A stretch of DNA of 64,000 bases from Ochotona curzoniae (GCF_017591425.1 NW_024467121.1:17868707-17932706); one strand, 5' to 3'. Shown: positions 1 to 12,838, counted from the first letter of the stretch. The notes: a model not told the origin generated them from the sequence alone. Program-made: numbers and translations.

Positions 1-754
1 AACCCAGTATCCTGTACTTACTCCCTCACTCATCGCCTCTTATGATGCCCTCTTTTATCATAAAGGCTCATGCCTCCACAACGTATTCCAGTCCTGCCTC
101 AAAGTCTAGACCGAAATCAAAATTTCTGCATTCTCAGCCTTGTCTCCCTGAGCTATTCCATGCCCTGTGGTCATGATTACCACCTCAGGAACTGGTCCTT
201 CTGAAACTCTGGTCGTCAACGCACAGAATGCCTGGGCTGTCAACAGTGACCGTGGCAGAGCCAACTGCAGCGGGTGTCTGTGTGTACATGTGCACGCAAG
301 GGTGCATACCTGTGTGCACGTGCATCTGCTAGCGTGTATCTGTGGGCACGGGCACTTGCTAGCGTGTATCTGTGGGCACGGGCATCTACATGTGTATGTG
401 TCTGCCTTCTTTTCAAGAAGCCCATCCCTTGCCTCTTCTGACACAGAATCACTCAGTTCCTTTCCTAAGGTTTCAGCCAGGACGTGGAAGGACAAATAGA
501 CCCTGTTCTTTCTTTTTTTTTTTTTTTTAAAGCAAGAAGACCATAGTTTAACTGGAGTATAGGCAAGGGCTATAAACAATCAAATGGAAAGATGGCCATT
601 TCAAACATAAACACTAATTTTAAAGTAATCACAGATCATTAAAATCATAGTAATAGAACATTCTTAACCATTGGTTTACCAGAGTATAAAGCAGAAATTG
701 ACATAACCATATTCAAAGCAAAAATACTAATAAAGGCATTTCTTTTTTCTGTTT
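1..754. other. Intergenic, no gene seen; small GTG-rich minisatellite
   Basis: Apart from a TG/CG-rich stretch at about 275-400 and a T-run near 515-530, I see nothing recognisable. Overlapping ORFs on both strands here come from the repetitive GTGCACG-type sequence and are not genes. Confidence 0.6.
327..386. repeat. Two-copy 30-bp tandem repeat
   Basis: The unit TGCTAGCGTGTATCTGTGGG plus ten further bases occurs at 327-356 and again, nearly unchanged, at 357-386, inside a longer TG/CA-rich patch. Confidence 0.85.
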
Positions 755-883
755 CTGAGTTTTTATTTATGTTAGCCTGCCATATATGAAGGAGAACACT
801 TGGTATTTGTCTTTCTATGTGCAATTTGTTTCAGTCAACATGGTATGCTACAGTTTCACCAATCTTGTTGAAAATGGTACTAA
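755..883 (-). mobile_element. Old L1 3'-region fragment
   Basis: Resembles the reverse complement of the mammalian L1 3' region (pattern: TATATGAAGGAGAACAcTTGGTATTTGTC, TTTCAgTcaACATggTa). It ends where the next SINE begins. Confidence 0.5.
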
Positions 884-1180
884 AGTTCCAAGTCAGGTGC
901 GGTAGCCTAGTGGCTAAAGTCCTCACCTTGCATGTGCTGGGATCCCATTTTGGCACCAATTCTAATCCCAGCAGCTTTATTTCCCATGCAGCTCCCTGCC
1001 TGTGGCCTGGGAAAGCATTTGAGGATGGTCCAAAGCCTAGGGACCCTGCACCCACATGGGAAACCTTGCTTCAGATCAACTCAACTCCAGCCATTGCAGC
1101 CAGTTTGGGTGCAGATTGTCAGACTGGAAAATTCTCCTGTCTGTCTGTCCTCCTCTCAAACAGACCCTGTTCTTAACAGA
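884..1180 (+). mobile_element. Lagomorph C-SINE
   Basis: Starts at GGTGCGGTAGCCTAGTGGCT, has the B-box-like region near 955-965 and the GGCCTGGGAAAGCA core near 1003. The 3' tail is decayed and lacks a clear A-run. Confidence 0.85.
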
Positions 1181-3167
1181 GACCATGAGGACAGTCCCCT
1201 TGGGGAGGAGGGAAATCTCAGTTTTCTAAACCAGAAGCCCTCCATCTGGAATGAAGAAGAGAGCCATGACCAGAGAAGGTATTCCTACCCAGAAGTGGCA
1301 GCCAGATCCCATCCCAAAGATGACCTCAACATAGAACTTGTCCACGATAGGATGGCCACAGAGGAAAAATGCTTGGGTGGGGCTGGCCTCTGTTCCCCAA
1401 GACCAAAGCACCCTGCTGGTCACTTCACAACCTGCCAGAGGCACCACTAAATCCCCAAACACACCTATACCTAGACCCCAACTCTCACCCCTCCTGGAGC
1501 CCCAGGATATCTCAGGGCATAGGCAGTTTTCAACTACTGCAGTACACAAAGATAGAAAAATCCATGCCAAAGACCAATTGCTGACTTTTCAGCCTTCTGC
1601 GTCAGTGACTTTTTTGGGGGGGAGGGGGAAGCAAACTCTCAAAGAGCTTTCTTGGCCTTTTGGGGTTCCAAAAACAAACTGTGGCCTCCCCCACCCAGAC
1701 AAAAGGGTTAGGCAAAGTAGAGTAACAGACACTGCCAGGTAAATAACAAGAATTTAAGCCAAGCCTACCAACAAACCTAGACCTCCACCCTGAGAGACCG
1801 GAGGCATGGGAGCCATAATGAAGGCATCAGCAGCATCTTCCACCCTTAGAAGATGGCCAGAGGAAATCCTGGGGGCTTGGAGGGGCTGCTCAGGATACCT
1901 GTTGCTCCCCATCCTCTACCTCCCTGTGCCCTCAAGGTGGATGGGGTACCAGGGGACATCCCAGTGGACAATGATTAGGTTGCAGGTGCTTATTGACTAA
2001 AGGAAGTGGCTGGGGAGTGCAGGGAGGGAGGCTGTTTGGCACCTGCTCACCTGCAGCCCAGCACCAACATTAAACACTGCTGTACACGTGCTGTCACATC
2101 ACAGCATTTAATTACACAGTATAGAGCCCTCAGTGCATCCTAACAATTTGCAAATGCCAGTCTCCACCTCCTGCTTGGGCTGGCATGGGAACAAAGGCTA
2201 GAACCCATAGAGACACAAGCCCAATCCTGCAGATCCCCAGGGGCCATTTCCCCACTGGTAGCCGGGAGAATTAACCCTCCCTCCACCAGCTGTGAAACAG
2301 GCCTGACACAGGGAGGGATTGATACTGGTGCTCATGCCTGGAAGGCACATGTGAACTGCATGTTATTCCTAACATACAAAGGGTGAACACTTTTGTGCTC
2401 TGTTGGAGAGCAATCACAGACACAGACTCTTCTCCCACGGTCACACCCTGCAGGGGCTTCTCAATTAGAGCGCCTGAGACCCTGAAAAGACACAGGGAAG
2501 CTCAACCTGCAGAGTTCTTTGAGTCCTTCTTCCCACTGACAGCTGTGGAAATCCACACTCAGAATGGCCAGGGCAGGGCATTCCCTCTGGGGTTGCAGGA
2601 AACTCTTAGACTCAGCTTGTGCTTAATCTCAAATGATGTGTAAATGAACCATGAGTCTGGCAGGCTCTCCTTGGCCATGGGGTTGCATCGCATGGCAACA
2701 TCACATAGGTATCACATCTGTCCTCTCAAACATCAATGGTCCATGGCAGGCCACCGTGATCTCCTGGAACCAGAGCTGCCAATGGCATCAAGCAGGTGAG
2801 ATGCCATGTGCACCCCGAGTGTTCCTGATTTTCAGTGGAATGTGCATTTCTTGGTAGGTTTTGTTTCCTGAGTCTCTTGCTGGAATCACCCTTGACCAAG
2901 TGTAGGTTGGCAAGAACCCTTTCTGGTATAATGTGTGGGTCCTGGAAGTGTTCCTCAACTAATATGCGCCTTCCATTCTTCTTGAGCAAATTGAACAAAT
3001 CTGTGGCTTTTGTTGGGGGAGCGTGTGGGGAGCCAGACATGTCTGCCAGATGCCCTGGCACTGAGGCTCCCTTCTCCTCCTTTACATCTACTCCTTATAA
3101 TCTGCAACCTGGATGGCCCAGGCCTTTTAAGCTCTGCCACAGGGGTTAGTTCAGGAGAGTCTCTCCA
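1181..3167. other. Intergenic, no gene or repeat recognised
   Basis: Moderately GC-rich unique-looking sequence. Several ORFs of 60-130 codons exist on both strands, but none has a recognisable domain, a codon pattern I could support, or flanking splice signals I trust. Confidence 0.5.
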
Positions 3168-3492
3168 ATTAATTAACTAACTTGAAAGGCAGGGCAATGG
3201 AGTGGGAAGTAAGGAAAGACAAAAAGGGAGAGAGAAAAAGAAGGGAAGAAATCGTCCATTTGTTTGTTCATTCCCCAAATAGCCACAATAATCGGGGGTA
3301 TGCCAGGCCAGAGCCAGGAGCCAGGAGCCTTTTCTTGTTCTCTTACATGAGGGCAGGAGCCCAAAGACTTAGACCATCCTCTGTTGCCTTTTCAGGGCAC
3401 AAGCAGGGAGCTAGATCAGAAGTGGAGCAGCCAGAACTTGAACCGGTGCCCATAAGTGATGCTGGCACAGCAGGCAGCAGCTAAACACTGGC
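3168..3492 (-). mobile_element. Lagomorph C-SINE
   Basis: Reverse complement of the SINE: GAAAGGCAGGGCAATG head-side, CACTCCCCAAAT-like block near 3270, AAGCAGGGAGCTAGATCAGA near 3403. The purine-rich part is expanded with AAAGG units. Confidence 0.8.
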
Positions 3493-3720
3493 CCCAGGCA
3501 TTTTATTTTCCTCAGAGCCCTCCTTCCTACCGAGCCTACTCAGCACAAAGCTCTGAACAGGTGCTAAGGACAAGCCTGGCCACACGGAGGCCTTCATGGT
3601 GCCTCAATCCCATCAAATGCCAAAAGCCATGTTCTACAACTGCATTAGTACTGAGACAAATGTATTATCTATAACATTTCTGCACCTGAGAAGCTACATG
3701 TTTCCCTTCTGTCCTGAGTT

Positions 3721-3769
3721 TTTAAAAAGATTTATTTATTTTTATTGGAAGGCAGACAGAGAGAGAAGA

Positions 3770-3804
<35 letters not shown>

Positions 3805-4040
3805 TCCATCTGCTGATTCACTCCCCAAATGGCAGTAATGCCCAGAGCTGAGCCAGGAGCTTCTCCTGGGTCTCCCACAAGGGTGCAGGGGCCTAAGGAC
3901 TTGAGCCATCCTCTGCTGCTTTCCTAGGTCATAATCAGGGAGTTGGATTGGAAGTAAAGAAGCCAGGGCTCAAACTAGTGCCCACATGGGATGCCAGAGC
4001 TTGCAGACGAAGGATTAACCTAATACACCATTACACCCAC
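3721..4040 (-). mobile_element. Lagomorph C-SINE with a (GA)n expansion
   Basis: AAAAAGATTTATTTATTTTT at the tail end, then an expanded GA run (3773-3801) where the consensus has GAGAGAGA, followed by ATCTTCCATCTGCTGATTCA and the rest of the inverted SINE. Confidence 0.9.
3773..3801. repeat. (GA)n microsatellite
   Basis: About 14 GA units grown from the purine-rich segment of the surrounding SINE. Confidence 0.9.
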
Positions 4041-4287
4041 CCTTTCCTTCAGATTATAAAGGAGATAACAGTGGAAATATTTCCAAGAGCCACTCAAGGG
4101 TTCATAGGTCCTTGGTCCCACAACCTACTGGATGCCAGCCCTGGCTGACAGGGATCCACATCATCATGGCATGGACAGACAGTATGGCCACAGTGAATGC
4201 ATATGCAGGAGTCCTGGCTGCAAAGGCAATGTTCCAGGATCTTTTAGGTACCCTGTATCCCTGAGTGGGTCCCCCAACTAGATGATA

Positions 4288-4596
4288 CAACCTTGGGGGA
4301 TGAGTCATCACCTGCAAAACCAGCATCCCACATGGCTACCAGTTCTAGGCGTTTCCCATTCAGCTCCCTGCTAATGCACTCAGGCCTGGAAAAGCAGCAG
4401 AGGATGGCCCAGTTGCTTGGACCCCTGCACCTGTATGGGAGACTAGGAAGAAGCTCCTGGCTTCTGGCTTTAGATTCAGCTTCAGCCATTGTAGTCATTT
4501 GTAGTCATTTGGGATGAAGATCTCTCTCTGTCAATGCCTCTCCTTCTCTAACTCTGCCTTTCAAATGATATTTATTTATTTATTTATTTATTTTAA
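4288..4596 (+). mobile_element. Lagomorph C-SINE with an 11-bp internal duplication
   Basis: CACCTGCAAAACCAGCATCCC head region, GCAGCAGAGGATGGCCCA core, TAACTCTGCCTTTCAAAT tail and a (TTTA)n end. GTAGTCATTTG is duplicated in tandem at about 4491-4512. Confidence 0.85.
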
Positions 4597-4809
4597 AGGA
4601 GACTCCATTAACATCACACCAGAAAGCTATAAAGGCAACTGGGGCATGACCTGGCAGGAGGGTGCCAGGAGGAGGAATTGCAAAGCCTGGTTTAAATTCC
4701 TACCCCTTGAACTTGAGCAACTTTGCTTCTCTGTGCTGGGATCCTTGGCCACATTGGACCCATGAGAAAACCTGAAGAAGTTCACCAATACGTACATAAG
4801 CCAAAAGCC

Positions 4810-5120
4810 AAAAAAAAAGACTTATGTATTTATTTGAAAGGCAGAATGACAGAGACACAGAGAGACCTTCTATCTATTGGTTTATTCTCCAAATGGCTAC
4901 TACAGCAGGGCTGGGCCAGGCTGAAAGCAGGAGCCTGGAATTCCACCTGTGTCTCCCTTGTGAGTAGCAGGGGCCCAGCACTTGGGCCATCATCTGCTGA
5001 CTTTGTAGGTGCATAAGCAAGGGAGCTGGACGGGGAGCTGAGCCTCCAACTGGACCTCCAATATGGGATGCTGGTGTTCCAAGTGGCTACCTACCCTGCT
5101 GAACCACAATGCAGACCCAA
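4810..5120 (-). mobile_element. Lagomorph C-SINE, older form
   Basis: Inverted copy: poly-A complement, TATTTATTTGAAAGGCAGAA, then CTCCAAATGGCTAC and GGGAGCTGGAC blocks in the expected order. Confidence 0.85.
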
Positions 5121-5164
5121 GAATTTGAGATCCAAAAAATATATCTTTCCCTCTTTCCCTCCTT

Positions 5165-5495
5165 CCTTCCTTACTGATTTACTGCTTTTATCGAAAAGGT
5201 GTGTGATTTGTGGCGAGAAGAAAGACAAAGATCTTCCATCCACTGCTTCACTCCTCAAGTGGACACAATTATTGCAGCTGAACCAATCCAAACCCAGGAG
5301 TCAGGAGTCTCCTCCAGTTTCCCCACATGGGTGCAGGATCCCAAGGCTTTTGGCCGTCCTCCACTGCTTTCCCAGGCCAGAAGCAGAGGGCTGAATGGGA
5401 AATGGAACAGCAGGGACATAAACCGGCACTCACATGGGACCCTGGCACTTAAAGGTGAGAATTTAGCCACTGAGACATCAGGCTGGACCCTAAAA
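5165..5495 (-). mobile_element. Lagomorph C-SINE
   Basis: Inverted copy with AAAGATCTTCCATCCACTGC, CCCACATGGGTGCAGGATCC and TTTAGCCACTGAGAC blocks. The tail end is diverged (ATCGAAAAGGTG). Confidence 0.85.
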
Positions 5496-5639
5496 CATAT
5501 ATCTTTCAATTCCATTTCCATGCAGGTCTTACAGTTCCCTTGGATTGTGGACATTAAATTACTACTATGAATTCCCAGTGGAATGCCAATGTTCCTGCTA
5601 GAATTTGGACCCCCTGAGAGTAGGAACTCTTTTTTTCTT

Positions 5640-5905
5640 TTTCTTCTTTCTTTTACAAGATGTATTTGTTTATTTGAAAGGCCAAGTTGGAAAAAGATAG
5701 ATCTTTCATTTGCTGGTTCTCTCCTCAAATAGCCACAATGGCCAGAACTAGACTGGCTCAAACCCAAAAAGGAACTTGGGCCATCCTCCACTGCTTTTCT
5801 AGATCATTAGCAGGGAGCTAGATCAGAAGTAGAGCAGCTGGGACTCAAATCAGTGCCTATATGCTAGTACTACAGGTATTGCGATGTTGGCTTTACCTAC
5901 TAGGC
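5640..5905 (-). mobile_element. Lagomorph C-SINE, internally shortened
   Basis: Inverted copy. Relative to its neighbours it lacks the CTCCCANNNGGGTGCAGG block between about 5770 and 5780. Confidence 0.8.
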
Positions 5906-5914
5906 CTAACTGTA

Positions 5915-6330
5915 AAAAAACACACATACTATAAAGTTCTCCACATTTACCATTTTAAAGCACACCGCCCTTTGGCACTAAATACATTCACATGGCCACA
6001 CAAACATCTCTACCATTTGGGTCCACAAGGTTTTCATTACCTCCATGTCTGTATGCATTCAATGCAAATTCCCCAGCCTCTCCCCGCAGCTCCTGGTAAT
6101 GTTCTCCCACTGCCTGTATCTATGGAGCCTTTTACAGGTGGAATCATGGAGTATATATCCCTCTGTGATGTACTTACTATCCCCATGTCCTCATCCATGC
6201 CATAGCCTGTACCAGAATGCCTTTCTTTTATTAAGGCTGGATAACACCCCACATGTCGCTGATCACCCCAGCTTTCTTCTCAGTCCACCACTGCTGTATG
6301 GGAGTCTCTGGGCAACACCAATGCCCAGGA
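5915..6330 (-). mobile_element. Old L1 3' UTR region
   Basis: Resembles the reverse complement of ancient L1 3' ends: ACATTTACCATTTTAAAGCA, GGCACTAAATACATTCACAT, TACAGGTGGAATCATGGAGT, then a TTAAGGCTGGATAA block. Strongly diverged. Confidence 0.65.
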
Positions 6331-7947
6331 GGCATCCAGACACATGCTGAAGGTATGCAAATGAAATAATCCCCTTGAAATGCTCCTCTCAGGCACACCT
6401 TGGTCTGCCATGAGCAGCCATCTTCACTCTGAGCCCAGGTGTGCCAGCACCATCCGCCCACAGACATAGGTGGGGATCCTGCCCAGCCCCACATGTACAG
6501 AGCACTGAGCTGGCTGGAGAAAGTCACCAGGTCAAAGTCAGCATCTCTGGTGGCCCTGAGTTTGTACCTGGAAGGGTTGGCAGCTTCTGCCTGGGGAGTC
6601 ACATGCTACAGCCCTCCTGGTCCCTCTCATCCTGATGACCTTTCTTGGAATCTGGCTACTGTGGGAGCCTCTGCCTGAGGAAGCCACTTTCTGTCACCAT
6701 GGGCCTACTGGGCATACCCTTGCCTTCTTCATGGAAGAGTCACCCCTTTCCAGTACATGGTATGGAGCAGGCTGTGGACACTGTATGCGTGACAGCCAGG
6801 GAAAAGAGGGCACACATTGACAACTCTTGTGCCATCCGGTCTGCACCTGCAGCTAAGCCTGGGGTTGTACACAGACCATCAGATGGGACAGGAAGAGGCA
6901 GGCTTCCAGTGAGAAAGCTGCTCTGTCCTGAAAGTGGCTGGCCAGCCCCGGATCTTTCTGGTTACATTTTAGGGGTACAGAGCCAGGTTCCCTGATGGAG
7001 CTGGTTTCCAAAGGCCTCTACTCTGGCACAGGGAAAGTTAAAGGCTGCTGTTGGGGTTCCACAGGAAGAAAGCATGGGAAAGAAAGACGCTGTTAAGTCC
7101 CTCCACAGAAGTCTCTGGAACCTTCTGCCCTCTGCCACAGCCCTGAGTCTGCTGGTGAGTTGGGAACAGGGGGAGCTGCTCCATCTTCTGCTGTCGGATT
7201 TGGACAGCTCTGCGCAGCAGCCTTTTGACACTCAGTAATAATTGTCAGATGAGGGTCAGGGCTGCGGTGGCTGGGAAAACACAGGGCGCCTGGGCAGGTG
7301 GACTGTGGGGCCTGCCCATTAGCAGGTCAGGAAACCTTCAGCGGGTGACATTTACGTCGCCACTGCCTCATCCTGAAACTCGACCTGGGTGAGGCCCCTG
7401 TGCAGTCACCTTGATTGGCAGGTGGCATTGCCCAGCCCCCCTGCAGACTGGTGTTTGGTAAATGATTTTCAAAGACCATAATAACAATGGTAATAACGAT
7501 AAAAGGCATTTTGCAGTCATGTCTGAATACAAAAGGGCCGGATAGTCACAGACATTTTGGAAATTACTGCAAAGCACACAGACAGCACCAGTTGTCTGCC
7601 CTGTCACCACTGAGAACTGCAAGCTGTATCTTGGGCAATATGTGTGCACCTGGATGAGTCTGCACCTGTCACATACAGCACATGTAGGCTGCGATGTCCT
7701 CATGAGAAAACACTTCAGTTCAAGGCAGAGGTCAGTGACCGGTATAGAAGAAGATGTCATAAGATTATGGTATTTTAATGGCTTGTCTTAAAAGGCTTGC
7801 TTTCAAGTATCTTCTCTTTCTCTAGCAGTGTTGTCCAAACTGTGGCTCTCCCATTCCCAATCCCACCACCAACACACACACAATTAAACTAAATGTTGGA
7901 AAAACCTGCAGACCAGACACATTTGCAGGAAAGGATCCAGCAGCAAG
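6331..7947. other. Intergenic, unique-looking sequence
   Basis: No repeat or gene recognised. 7330-7760 is less GC-skewed and contains TTTACGTCG at about 7350, a CRE-like half-site, but nothing supports a regulatory claim. Confidence 0.5.
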
Positions 7948-8260
7948 GGGCCAGTGGTGTGGTGTAGAGGGTTAAGCTGCTGCCTGTGAGATGCTGGCAT
8001 CTCACACAGTCATAGCTTCAAGGCCCGGCTGATCCACTTCTTATCCAGGATCCCACCTCTAGCTTGGGAAGGCAACGGAGGATGGCCCCATGCCTGAGCT
8101 CCTCAATCACAACGAGAAACTCAGATGAAACTCCTGTTTCCTGACTTGAGCTTGCTCCAACCCTGGCTGGTATGGTCAGCTGCAGAAGTGAATCAGTAGG
8201 TGGAAGATAGATCTAACTCTTCCAAATAAATAAATCTTCTAAAATTTTTAAAAATAAAAA
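7948..8260 (+). mobile_element. Lagomorph C-SINE, older form
   Basis: GGGGCCAGTGGTGTGGTGTA head to a CCAAATAAATAAATCTTCTA tail. Confidence 0.85.
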
Positions 8261-8267
8261 TACCAGG

Positions 8268-8420
8268 CTCAGTGCAATAGCTTAGAAGCTAAATCCTCAC
8301 CTTGCATCTGTCAGCATCTCATATGGGCCCCAGTTTGTGTCCTGGCTCCTCCACTTTCCAATTCCCTGCTTGTGTCCTTGGGAAAGCAGTGAAGGACGAC
8401 CCAGAGCCATCCTCCCTCTT
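8268..8420 (+). mobile_element. 3'-truncated C-SINE
   Basis: GGCTCAGTGCAATAGCTTAG head through GGAAAGCAGTGAAGGACGAC, then homology is lost. It abuts the A-tail of the previous SINE. Confidence 0.75.
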
Positions 8421-8667
8421 ATTTTAATAGTTTTGATATTTTCATAAAATTAAGATTATACTACACTGATTCTGTTTGTAATTTGCTTTAATTTATTATG
8501 AAGATTTTCTCAAGACATTCAAACAGTCTGTTTCCCTTTAAAACATCTTCATTGATAAATTTGTATATAACAAAACCTGGCACATGCTACATTGTTCACT
8601 GTATGCAAACTGCTGCAGGTGGCTCTCGGGAAGCTTTTCATTTCACATAGCAAATTTGATATCCATC
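8421..8667. other. AT-rich spacer
   Basis: AT-rich sequence separating two partial SINEs. No family is recognised. Confidence 0.4.
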
Positions 8668-8862
8668 AGCAAATGATGACTCAAGTCCCGGTGCCCTGCC
8701 ACCCATGTTGGAGACCCAGATGAAGTTCCTGGCTCCTGGCTTCAGCCTTGGCTTTGTGACCATCTAGGAAGTGATCCAGCCAGATGGAAGATTCTCTGTC
8801 TCTCTCTGTCCCTCCCTTTTGTTCTGCCTTCCAAATAAGTAAATCTTCGAGAAAAAAAAACC
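8668..8862 (+). mobile_element. 5'-truncated C-SINE
   Basis: Begins in the CAAGTCCCGGTGCC region, then GGAGACCCAGATGAAGTTCC and a CCTTCCAAATAAGTAAATCT tail. It may be the rest of the truncated copy at 8268-8420. Confidence 0.75.
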
Positions 8863-9661
8863 CATTTTTGTACCATCAAAAAGAATAAAATATATTGTCT
8901 TAATATTGCTGGAAGGTTCATAAATACTCAAAACTATCTGAAGAGTCAACATAATTTCCACCAAAACCCCAATTTCAGTTTGACAATATAAATAAAAAAC
9001 ACCATGCTAAAATTCACATGGAACCACAAAGAAGCTAGGATAGTCCACGTGATCTTGAGCAAGACCAAAGCTGATGGCATCACACTTCCAGAATAGACTA
9101 CCAATCAGCACTCATCAGACAAGTGTGGCATAAAAACAGACACAAAAGCTGATGGAATAGCAGCAATGGAACATGAGCAAGCCATATATTTGTGGTCAGC
9201 TGATCTTCAACAGCAAGCCACCTCCACACAATGGGAAATACATGGTCTCTTCAACAGTGGTCTTGAAATTATTGGACTTTCACATGCTAAAGAGTGAACT
9301 TGGACCCCTATCATACCCTGCAAAAAAAATCAACTCAAAATTTGTTAAAAATTAAAATGCAAGATCCACAAGAGTCAAATTTTAGAAGAAACTATTAGGG
9401 AAAAACCTCTGAGCATTGGTCTTGACAATGATTTCTTGGAAATGACAATAAAAGCACAGACAACAAAAGCCCAAACAGACAAGTGATCTAAACCAGACTG
9501 AAAAATCTTCTACACAGCAAAGAGAACAACCAGCAAGCCAAAGAACTGGAGAAAAAATTTCACACCGTGTATCTGCTAAGTGGCTAATATGCAGAATATA
9601 TAAAAAGCTTCTACAATTTAGTAAGAAAATAAAAAGTGATGGTAAAAGCAGACAAAGAGGG
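8863..9661 (+). mobile_element. Old L1 ORF2 3' part
   Basis: Order and wording match the end of mammalian L1 ORF2: CACATGGAACCACAAAGAAG, TGGTCAGCTGATCTTCAACA, AGAGAACAACCAGCAAGCCA. Stops and indels are throughout. Resumes after the SINE at 9973. Confidence 0.8.
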
Positions 9662-9972
9662 ACAAGTGCTGAAGTACAGTTGGTAGAACCACTACTTGCA
9701 AAGTTGGCATCCCATAGGGATACTGGTTCAAGTTCCAGCTGCTCCACTTCTGATCCAGCTCCCTGATAACAGCCTGGGAAAAGCAGTGGAAGATGGCCCA
9801 AGTGTTTGGGCCCCTGCCACCCATGTAGGAGACTTAAAAGAAGCTCCGGGCTACTGGCACCAGCCTAGCCCCGTCCTGGCAACTGCAGCCATTTGGGGAG
9901 TGGATGAAAGATCGCTCTCTCTCGCTCTTTCTGTAAATCTGCCTTTCACATAAACAAATACATTTAATTTTT
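9662..9972 (+). mobile_element. C-SINE nested in an L1
   Basis: CATCCCATAGGGATACTGGT, GGAAGATGGCCCAAGTGTTT and a CTTTCTGTAAATCTGCCTTT tail. L1 ORF2 sequence lies on both sides. Confidence 0.9.
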
Positions 9973-10095
9973 TTTTATTTATTGAAATGGGCAATGGACT
10001 TGAATTGTATGCCTCTCCAAAGCAGACATACAAATGGCCAGCAGGAATATGAGAAAGTTACCAGCATCACTAAGCACCAGGGCAGTGTCAGGTAA
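9973..10095 (+). mobile_element. Continuation of the old L1 ORF2
   Basis: ATTGAAATGGGCAATGGACT, CTCCAAAGCAGACATACAAA and TGGCCAGCAGGAATATGAGA continue the L1 interrupted at 9661. Confidence 0.8.
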
Positions 10096-12838
10096 ATGAT
10101 CTAGTGAAGTATAACATATTTTTATGTACATTAAAATTTTTTCTATATTATGGACACGTACTTTTTTTAACCACCTGTTGGTTTTCAGTTTAACACCCTC
10201 AAGCTCCAAATCCAACCCTCAGAAGGGACCAAAGGTGACTCTCTCAGCCTCTCTCCTTTCTGGTGAGTACAACACACTCTGCCTACAGAGGACCTGAGAG
10301 GATCAGTGCCAGAGGCGGTGGCTTTCTAGCCCTCATCTCAGTGGGCTATCTCTGGCTGTTTCTTCCCATTGCATTACTGGTCAGTGGCATGTGCAGGGGA
10401 TGACACCGAACATCCAGTGGCACCCCATGCTAGCACACAGATAACTTGGGAGTCCCAGGCATCCCAGCTACCCCCTCTCCACAACTCCACAACTCCCCCA
10501 GTCAACACTCCAGGCCTTAACCCAGCAGCAGTGCTCTGGCACCACTGTACTTCCACCCTGAGCCCCTGCTCACCTGGATGTCCTGCAGGACTTCCATGCC
10601 ACTTGGGGATCAACAGCCACACTCCTCCTCCTAGTACCCACTTCCTTGCTACCACTCCGTGGGGGTACCCAGTACAGTCCTCTTTCTGCCTCTTTCTCCT
10701 ATCACTGCTCTGTAATCTTCCCTTGTTCAGATTACTGTGTCATCCCTGTCTCTTGGCTGGACCTGAACTGGACCAGCCACAGTGGAGCGTGTTTTAAGCC
10801 TGAGGTTTGAAGTGTTTATGAGTGCAAAGCAGGCAGTGGAGCGTGTCCCTGTCCAATGAGACACTTCCTGAGCAGCTCTACTATGGCCGTTAGCCGTAAA
10901 CACATTAAATAGGACCCTTAGACACCTGTGATGACAACCAACCCACTTCGCCAGCATAGCAGCACCACAGGCAACATCACCATGGCCCTGATAGGCACCC
11001 AATGCATACACAAAGTGTCCATGCTTAAGGTTCCTCTGCAGGAGAAAGACGGCATCTTGCTTAACTCACACCTGGCCCTGCCTCACTAAAACAGGACAGG
11101 TTCCATCTTTTCCCCCCAAAATTATTTCCACAAACAATGGCCAATGCTTTTTTCTCATTACTGACAGCTGGAATGCTCTACTGTGACAGGTGGGAAAAAA
11201 AGGGATTTCAGGAAGGGAGAATTGGGGTCTCAGAGGATTTCAAAAGAGTTAGAGGAGCTGAAAAGTTTTAGGGGAAATGTTCTGGAACGTTCTGTGTGAA
11301 ACCTTTGTGGATTTTACTCAGAGAAAGGGGCGCTCCCTAAAACAATGCAGAGAGACAGAAAAGCCCATCAGTGAGGCAGGCATCCCCTCTCCCTAGGGCC
11401 CTGCTGTCATGTTATTCTGCCCACTTCAATACTGATAGTAAAATCAAGAACAAAATGACTAAAGACAACAACAGAGGACAATAAAACAGAATGAAGGTGT
11501 CCAGAGAGGTGACAGTGTGAGACTGAGACTGTCCCTCCACCAGAGGACCTAGAACACAACCTAGCCACCTGAAGCACCCTGTCCTGACCACCTGGGGTGT
11601 CCTGAGCAGGAGCTGGAGGACTGGAGGCCCCATGTTTTTGAGAACACAGACCAACCATGTTGGCACATGGTGCTGTGGACTGAAGCATTCCATGCTGCCC
11701 GCTGCCCTCCTGTGCTGTATTTCAACCAAGCACTCTAAGGGTAAAACTAAACAAGGCTGCCAGCAGGGGTTGGGAGTGGGGTTTCCAAACTGTCGGAACT
11801 GGTAGTCCTATAAGAATAGGAAGAGGGACCTCTCAGATTCCATCCTGCAAGAAGGTGGCCAGCCAACAGCTAGCATGCAGGTCCTCACCAGATGTGGAAT
11901 CAGCTGGAGGCTTTGACCTTGAACTTTACAGCTTCCACCCCTGAGAGATACAAATGCCTGGTGGCTAAAGCCACCCAGCAAAGGTCATTTTGTCATGATA
12001 GCCTGTGCTGATGCATTAACTGCTGTGGCTGGGCACATACTGGAAGGATCCAGAACCCAGATCAAGGGGGCTTTCTTGTGAGGAACAGCACACAGTAGGT
12101 GGGGGCAGGGAAAAGGCTGGACATTCCAGAGAGACCGAGGTGAAAGGGAGACAAAGAGCCCTCCCCGCGCCCCTGGGAGGGCACCTGTTGCACCCAGGAA
12201 AGGCGAGCCTGAGAAGCCTCAAGACAGCTGACACCTGTTCCCAGCCTATGGGCCTTTAGAATTGGCTGTGAGAAGCTCATGCAGCTTGAGATGGGTTGTG
12301 ACAGCGCATCTGCCTTTCCAGCAGCAGGAATCACACACCAGGGCTGAGTACAAAATGTTGTGATCACAGGAACCTTCCCAACTGTGGGCCGAGGGGTATG
12401 TGGATGGGGAAAGAGTATCCATTATCCCAGCCTTGTGAATCCAACCTCCCAACCTCCAACATGTGAAAAATTGAGCAAGCACTTCGCTATATTTATTTCC
12501 ACAGGAAATGTATTTACGACTGTGCCGATGAAAGCATATGCCCAATGAAACATGTAAAGCATCAAAGTGGACACAGCCAGACATTCTAATGCTTGTCTTC
12601 CAGCATCTCAGAGTATCACCGTGTTTCTGGGAAGGCACAGCTTGCCCTCTAGAGACAACAGGTGTCTAAGCTCTACTCAGCTCACAGCAAACCCTATGTT
12701 AGCAGAGCTGTTGGGCAGGCCTGTAGGTATTGTCGAGATACCATCATCTGTCAGTCCTATGCTGCCTTTTTGACACCTGGGAGGGGGTACTCCGAGATTA
12801 CCATGTCGGTGAGAAAGTGCTCTAAATGACCGTCTTGG
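10096..12838. other. Intergenic, no gene recognised
   Basis: Mostly unique-looking DNA. Short ORFs occur on both strands, but none has a recognisable product. No clear repeat seen. Confidence 0.5.

Noticed and set aside
106..579. 157-codon Cys/His-rich ORF resembling a metal-binding repeat protein
   Set aside because: The Cys/His periodicity is produced by a GTGCACG-type minisatellite read in several frames; the opposite strand is open too.
5255..5791. 178-codon minus-strand ORF, the longest outside USP6NL
   Set aside because: It crosses two inverted SINEs and their junction; the translation is SINE-derived.
7930..8260. tRNA-like gene from the B-box-like motif in SINEs
   Set aside because: The promoter-like boxes belong to tRNA-derived SINE heads; no cloverleaf is preserved.
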